DNA of 64,000 nt. Origin: Lysobacter sp. cf310. GTDB taxonomy: Bacteria > Pseudomonadota > Gammaproteobacteria > Xanthomonadales > Xanthomonadaceae. A program made the position numbers and the translations under genes. Numbering within the stretch: the first letter of the stretch is position 1; each line of letters begins with the position of its first letter. The stretch spans positions 1,166,368 through 1,230,367 of the forward strand of contig NZ_FOSS01000001.1 in assembly GCF_900114355.1 (NCBI RefSeq). Reading direction: 5' to 3'. Below the pieces are notes generated by a model. It had not been told where the DNA came from, did no database searches, and was given only the letters and a program-made list of their open reading frames with translations. Positions 61,037 to 64,000 of the stretch are shown piece by piece.

Positions 61037-62446
61037 TCAGTCGCGCACGCGCTGCGGCTGTCCGAAGCCCAGACCGACGATGCGCGCGGCAAGTTCCGGC
61101 GCGGCGGCGGCCTGCAGCGGACCCACGCGCAGGCGCCAGACTTTCTGGCCGTTGGCGTTGCCGTCGAGCAAACGGGCCTCGTCGATGCCCGCGCTCTTGA
61201 GCATGCCCAGGGCGCGGTCGGCGTTGCTGCGCGCGCTGAAACTGGCGACCTGCAAGGTCACGTCTTCGCCGCGCGGCACTTCGTTGCGTTCGATCGCCGC
61301 GGCGACCACGGTCGCGGCCTTGTCCGGGCTGGGCGGCGGCGGCGCCTTGGGCGGCGCCGGCAGCGCGGCGGCGGCGACCGCCTCGGCCTTCTGGCGCTTT
61401 TCCAGCGCGCGCCGCTCGGCGCGGCTGAGCTTGCGCGGCGGCGCGTTGTCGATGCGCACGGCCTTGCCGGTGGCGACCCGGACCTGGCGCGACTTCATCC
61501 AGACCTCGAACTCGTCGGCGGTCATGGTCTTGCCGTTTTGCAGCATGTCGAAGCGGTAGTCGCCGCCCGGCGCGGGTTTGCCCACGGCCGCGGCCGGCTT
61601 GGCGGCCACCGGCGCCGGCTTGCCGGTGGCGATGCGCGCACCCGCAGGCAGTTCGCCGGCGCTAGCGTTGGCGACCGGAATCGCCGACACCAGACGGTCC
61701 ATCGCGCTGGGCGCGGGCGGCTTGGCGGCGGCGACCGGCGGCGGATTGTTGGCGGCGCTGGCGTACACCGGCGGCGGCGCCTCGCCCGGATGCAGGGCGC
61801 GCACTTCGACCCGGCCGGTACCGCGCTGGGTGATACCCAGCTTGACCGCGGCGGCGTAGCTCAGATCGATCACGCGGCCGTCGTGGAAGGGGCCGCGGTC
61901 GTTCACGCGCACCGTCACCGACTTGCCGTTGTCCAGGTTGGTCACGCGCGCGAAGCTCGGCAGCGGCAGCGACTTGTGGGCGGCGGTGAAGGCGTACATG
62001 TCGTACACCTCCAGGTTGGAGGTGCGGCGGCCGTGGAATTTCTGGCCGTAGTAGGAGGCGGTGCCGGTCTCGACGTAGTCGTCGTGGCTGTCGAGCACGC
62101 GGTAGGTCTTGCCCAGCACGCTGTAGGGCGAGCGGTTGCCGAAGCGCGAGCGCGGCTCGGCGACGATCTCCGGTTCCGGGATCGAATCGACGTCGGGCAC
62201 GTGGTCCGGCGTGCTGTCGCGCACGCCCGGTGCGTACAGGCCGCCGGCGGTGTAGTTGCCGCGCGTGCGCGGGTCTTCCTGGGCCGGGGCATAGGGCGAT
62301 TTCTTGCGCCCGCCCGCCGACGGCAGGCCGGCGCGATGGACGCCGTCGCGGTCGGGCAAGGCGACCGACTGGGAAGCGGGTTTCCTGGGGGCGCTAGCGC
62401 AGGCCACCAGGGCCAGGGGCAGGATCGCGGCGATCAGCCGCTTCAT
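61037..62446 (-). CDS. rlpA: Septal ring lytic transglycosylase RlpA
   Basis: A 469-residue lipoprotein (lipobox LALVACAS). The double-psi beta-barrel domain is at about 110-205 (ETGTASYYGQKFHGRRTSN, VTNLDNGKSVTVRVNDRGPF, with the catalytic Asp in NDRGPF). A long alanine/proline linker leads to a SPOR domain at about 390-465 (VTLQVASFSARSNADRALGM). It cleaves denuded septal glycan. The ATG overlaps the mltB stop (ATGA). Confidence 0.95.
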   Translation of the reverse strand: MKRLIAAILPLALVACASAPRKPASQSVALPDRDGVHRAGLPSAGGRKKSPYAPAQEDPRTRGNYTAGGLYAPGVRDSTPDHVPDVDSIPEPEIVAEPRSRFGNRSPYSVLGKTYRVLDSHDDYVETGTASYYGQKFHGRRTSNLEVYDMYAFTAAHKSLPLPSFARVTNLDNGKSVTVRVNDRGPFHDGRVIDLSYAAAVKLGITQRGTGRVEVRALHPGEAPPPVYASAANNPPPVAAAKPPAPSAMDRLVSAIPVANASAGELPAGARIATGKPAPVAAKPAAAVGKPAPGGDYRFDMLQNGKTMTADEFEVWMKSRQVRVATGKAVRIDNAPPRKLSRAERRALEKRQKAEAVAAAALPAPPKAPPPPSPDKAATVVAAAIERNEVPRGEDVTLQVASFSARSNADRALGMLKSAGIDEARLLDGNANGQKVWRLRVGPLQAAAAPELAARIVGLGFGQPQRVRD

Positions 62447-63606
62447 GCCGGAGGCTGTCCGTTGCTGTTCGCGGCCAAGGGATTCTCCCGTCCGGCGATC
62501 GCCTCGGACAACTGGTACACCGCCATCGCGTAGTGGGCGGAGATGTTGTAACGGGTGATCGCGTAGAAGTTGCGGAAGCCGAGCCAATACTCCGGGCCGG
62601 CGACGCCTTCCAGGTTCAACAGCGTCGCCGTTTCGGTCGGCGCGATCGTGCCCAGCGGACGGTAGCCGCGCACGGCCAGGTCGCTGAGCGGAATGATCGG
62701 ATCCATATTGTCGGGCTTGAAGTCCTGCGCGCTGGCGTCGCGGTTGGCGCGCACCACGATCGGACCGCCGCGCACCCAGCCGCCCTTCTTGACGAAGTAG
62801 TTGGCGACCGAGGCGAACACGTCGTCGAGATCGGTGAACAGGTCCTTCTTGCCGTCGCCATCGCCGTCGACCGCGTACTGGCGGTAGCTGGACGGCATGA
62901 ACTGGCCCCAGCCCATCGCGCCGGCGTAGCTGCCGGTCAGGGTGGAGACGTCGATCGCGTTTTCCTTGCCCATCGCGAACAACTGGCCGAGCTCGTCGCG
63001 GAAGAAGGCCTCGCGGCGGTTCTCGCGTTCGGCCTTGGCCGGATCGCCGGTGCGCGGATACGCGAACGCCAGCGTGTACAGCGCGTCGATCACCGGATAG
63101 CTGCCGGTGTTGCCGCCGAAGCTGGTCTCGACGCCGAGGATGGAGACGATGATCTCCGCCGGCACGCCGGTCTGGGCCTCGACCCGCGCCAGTTGCTCGC
63201 GGTGCTCGGCCAGGAAGGCGCGGCCGCCGTCGATGCGCTTTTGGGTGATAAAGATCGGGCGGTAATCGCGCCAGGGCTTGGCCTCGGCCGGACGCGACAT
63301 CGCGGCGACGATGCTGTCGCGGATCTGCGCCTTGGCGAGCACCGACTCGATGTAGGCCGGGTCGATCGCATACTTGGCGGCGGTATCGCGCACGAACGCG
63401 GCGCGGGCCTGCTCGATCGGCATCGGCACCACCGGCGGCGGCAGATGGGCGAGCGGATCGGGCTTGGCGGCCGGCGCGGCCGGCACCGGCGCGGGCGCCT
63501 GGGGCTGAGCGGCGGTCGGGGGCGGCGCCTGGGTGGCGCAAGCCGCCAGAGCGAGCGTGAGCGCGCAAATCGCGGCGCGGCGTACGGTGTTGGGGCGTCG
63601 AGTCAT
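62443..63606 (-). CDS. mltB: Lytic murein transglycosylase B
   Basis: A 387-residue lipoprotein (lipobox LALAACAT) with a proline/alanine linker and the MltB (SLT family 3) domain: catalytic Glu in SILGVETSFGGNTG, WGQFMPSSYRQYAVDGDGDG with the calcium-type loop, and the C-terminal YWLGFRNFYAITRYN. It cuts murein glycan with 1,6-anhydro product formation. First visible gene of the mltB-rlpA unit; the promoter would lie in the repeat-rich region to its right. Confidence 0.95.
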   Translation of the reverse strand: MTRRPNTVRRAAICALTLALAACATQAPPPTAAQPQAPAPVPAAPAAKPDPLAHLPPPVVPMPIEQARAAFVRDTAAKYAIDPAYIESVLAKAQIRDSIVAAMSRPAEAKPWRDYRPIFITQKRIDGGRAFLAEHREQLARVEAQTGVPAEIIVSILGVETSFGGNTGSYPVIDALYTLAFAYPRTGDPAKAERENRREAFFRDELGQLFAMGKENAIDVSTLTGSYAGAMGWGQFMPSSYRQYAVDGDGDGKKDLFTDLDDVFASVANYFVKKGGWVRGGPIVVRANRDASAQDFKPDNMDPIIPLSDLAVRGYRPLGTIAPTETATLLNLEGVAGPEYWLGFRNFYAITRYNISAHYAMAVYQLSEAIAGRENPLAANSNGQPPA

Positions 63607-64000
63607 CGCCGCGAGGTTAGCACGCGAAAACAGCGGCCAAAACCGTGAATACGTGAAGATCGCGGCCGATAGTCAGGTTGTGTTGCTTAATCGGCGCGAG
63701 GACGCGATGGCATTGCGGTCTCTTCTCCCGCGTGCGGCGACCGAAGGGAGTGCGAGGCTGAGACGGTGCTCGCAGGGCGGATGAGGGCGACGGATGGGGT
63801 GGGCGTTTGTCGCTCGCGCCTGCCCTCACCCCAACCCCTCTCCCGCCAGCGGGAGAGGGGCTAAAGCGTGCAGGTCAATGAATTTTGCTGTCCCTTCTCC
63901 CGCGTGCGGCGAAAGCATGCAGGTCGATGAATTTTGCCGTCCCTTCTCCCGCGTGCGGGAGAAGGTGCCCGTAGGGCGGATGAGGGCGACGGGTGAGGTG
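63607..64000. repeat. Cluster of palindromic and direct repeats upstream of mltB
   Basis: No gene is seen. From 63712 on there are four or more copies of the CTTCTCCCGCGTGCGG / CTCTCCCGC...GCGGGAGAGG family (63720-63797, 63824-63860, 63893-63910, 63941-64000). A 48-bp unit with CAGGTCAATGAATTTTGCTG is repeated with few changes at 63863-63910 and 63912-63959 (49-bp period). The sequence runs off the window, so the array may be longer. Confidence 0.85.

Overview
The window is a chromosomal segment of a very GC-rich gammaproteobacterium, most likely a Lysobacter or close relative in the Xanthomonadaceae. This is inferred from the alpha-lytic-type protease, the density of secreted peptidases, split class II ribonucleotide reductase genes, the mltB-rlpA-dacA-ybeD-lipB-lipA cluster, and short palindromic intergenic repeats. 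No rRNA, tRNA, CRISPR array, insertion sequence or prophage was recognised. Species assignment would need a database search.

Layout. 1-8.0 kb: end of a TPR protein, a secreted alpha-lytic-like protease with a lectin tail, an OsmC protein, a secreted alpha/beta hydrolase, a degenerate HD-GYP/LuxR fusion and a class C beta-lactamase-like hydrolase. 8.4-15.5 kb: a subtilisin with a VWD-like domain, VOC and NmrA-like proteins, a soluble glucose/sorbosone dehydrogenase-like lipoprotein, and a DinB protein. 16.1-18.9 kb: a three-gene SPFH / double zinc ribbon / small membrane protein operon. 19-23.8 kb: trypsin-like protease, an ArsR-AHSA1 pair, PhyH dioxygenase, DUF4189 protein and a delta-60 repeat protein. 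24.5-28.9 kb: split AdoCbl-dependent ribonucleotide reductase (nrdJa and nrdJb) flanking a histone H1-like gene, with an NrdR-box-like site upstream. 29.2-35.4 kb: Do-type periplasmic protease, a four-gene envelope-stress-type membrane operon, HAD phosphatase and M17 aminopeptidase. 35.6-39.7 kb: two tandem giant-adhesin-like secreted proteins with the same C-terminal domain. 39.8-45.6 kb: a small membrane protein/winged-helix regulator pair, then a MacA-like adaptor, ABC ATPase and two FtsX-type permeases. 45.8-51.7 kb: tandem membrane paralogues, two EamA exporters, GNAT, Lrp/AsnC and AraC-MGMT genes. 51.9-56.2 kb: two S41 C-terminal processing proteases, the second lacking both catalytic residues. 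56.3-63.6 kb: lipoate synthesis and peptidoglycan maturation genes. The window ends in a cluster of palindromic repeats.

Themes. Much of the window serves the envelope and the extracellular space: at least five secreted or periplasmic serine peptidases (S1 alpha-lytic type, S8, S1 trypsin type, Do type, S41), two adhesin-like proteins, murein hydrolases and a PBP5-type carboxypeptidase. The best leads for something undescribed are the catalytically dead S41 paralogue beside the active one, the SPFH/zinc-ribbon operon, the split RNR with an A9 slippage-prone tract and an inserted H1-like gene, and the tandem adhesins with a shared abrupt C-terminus.
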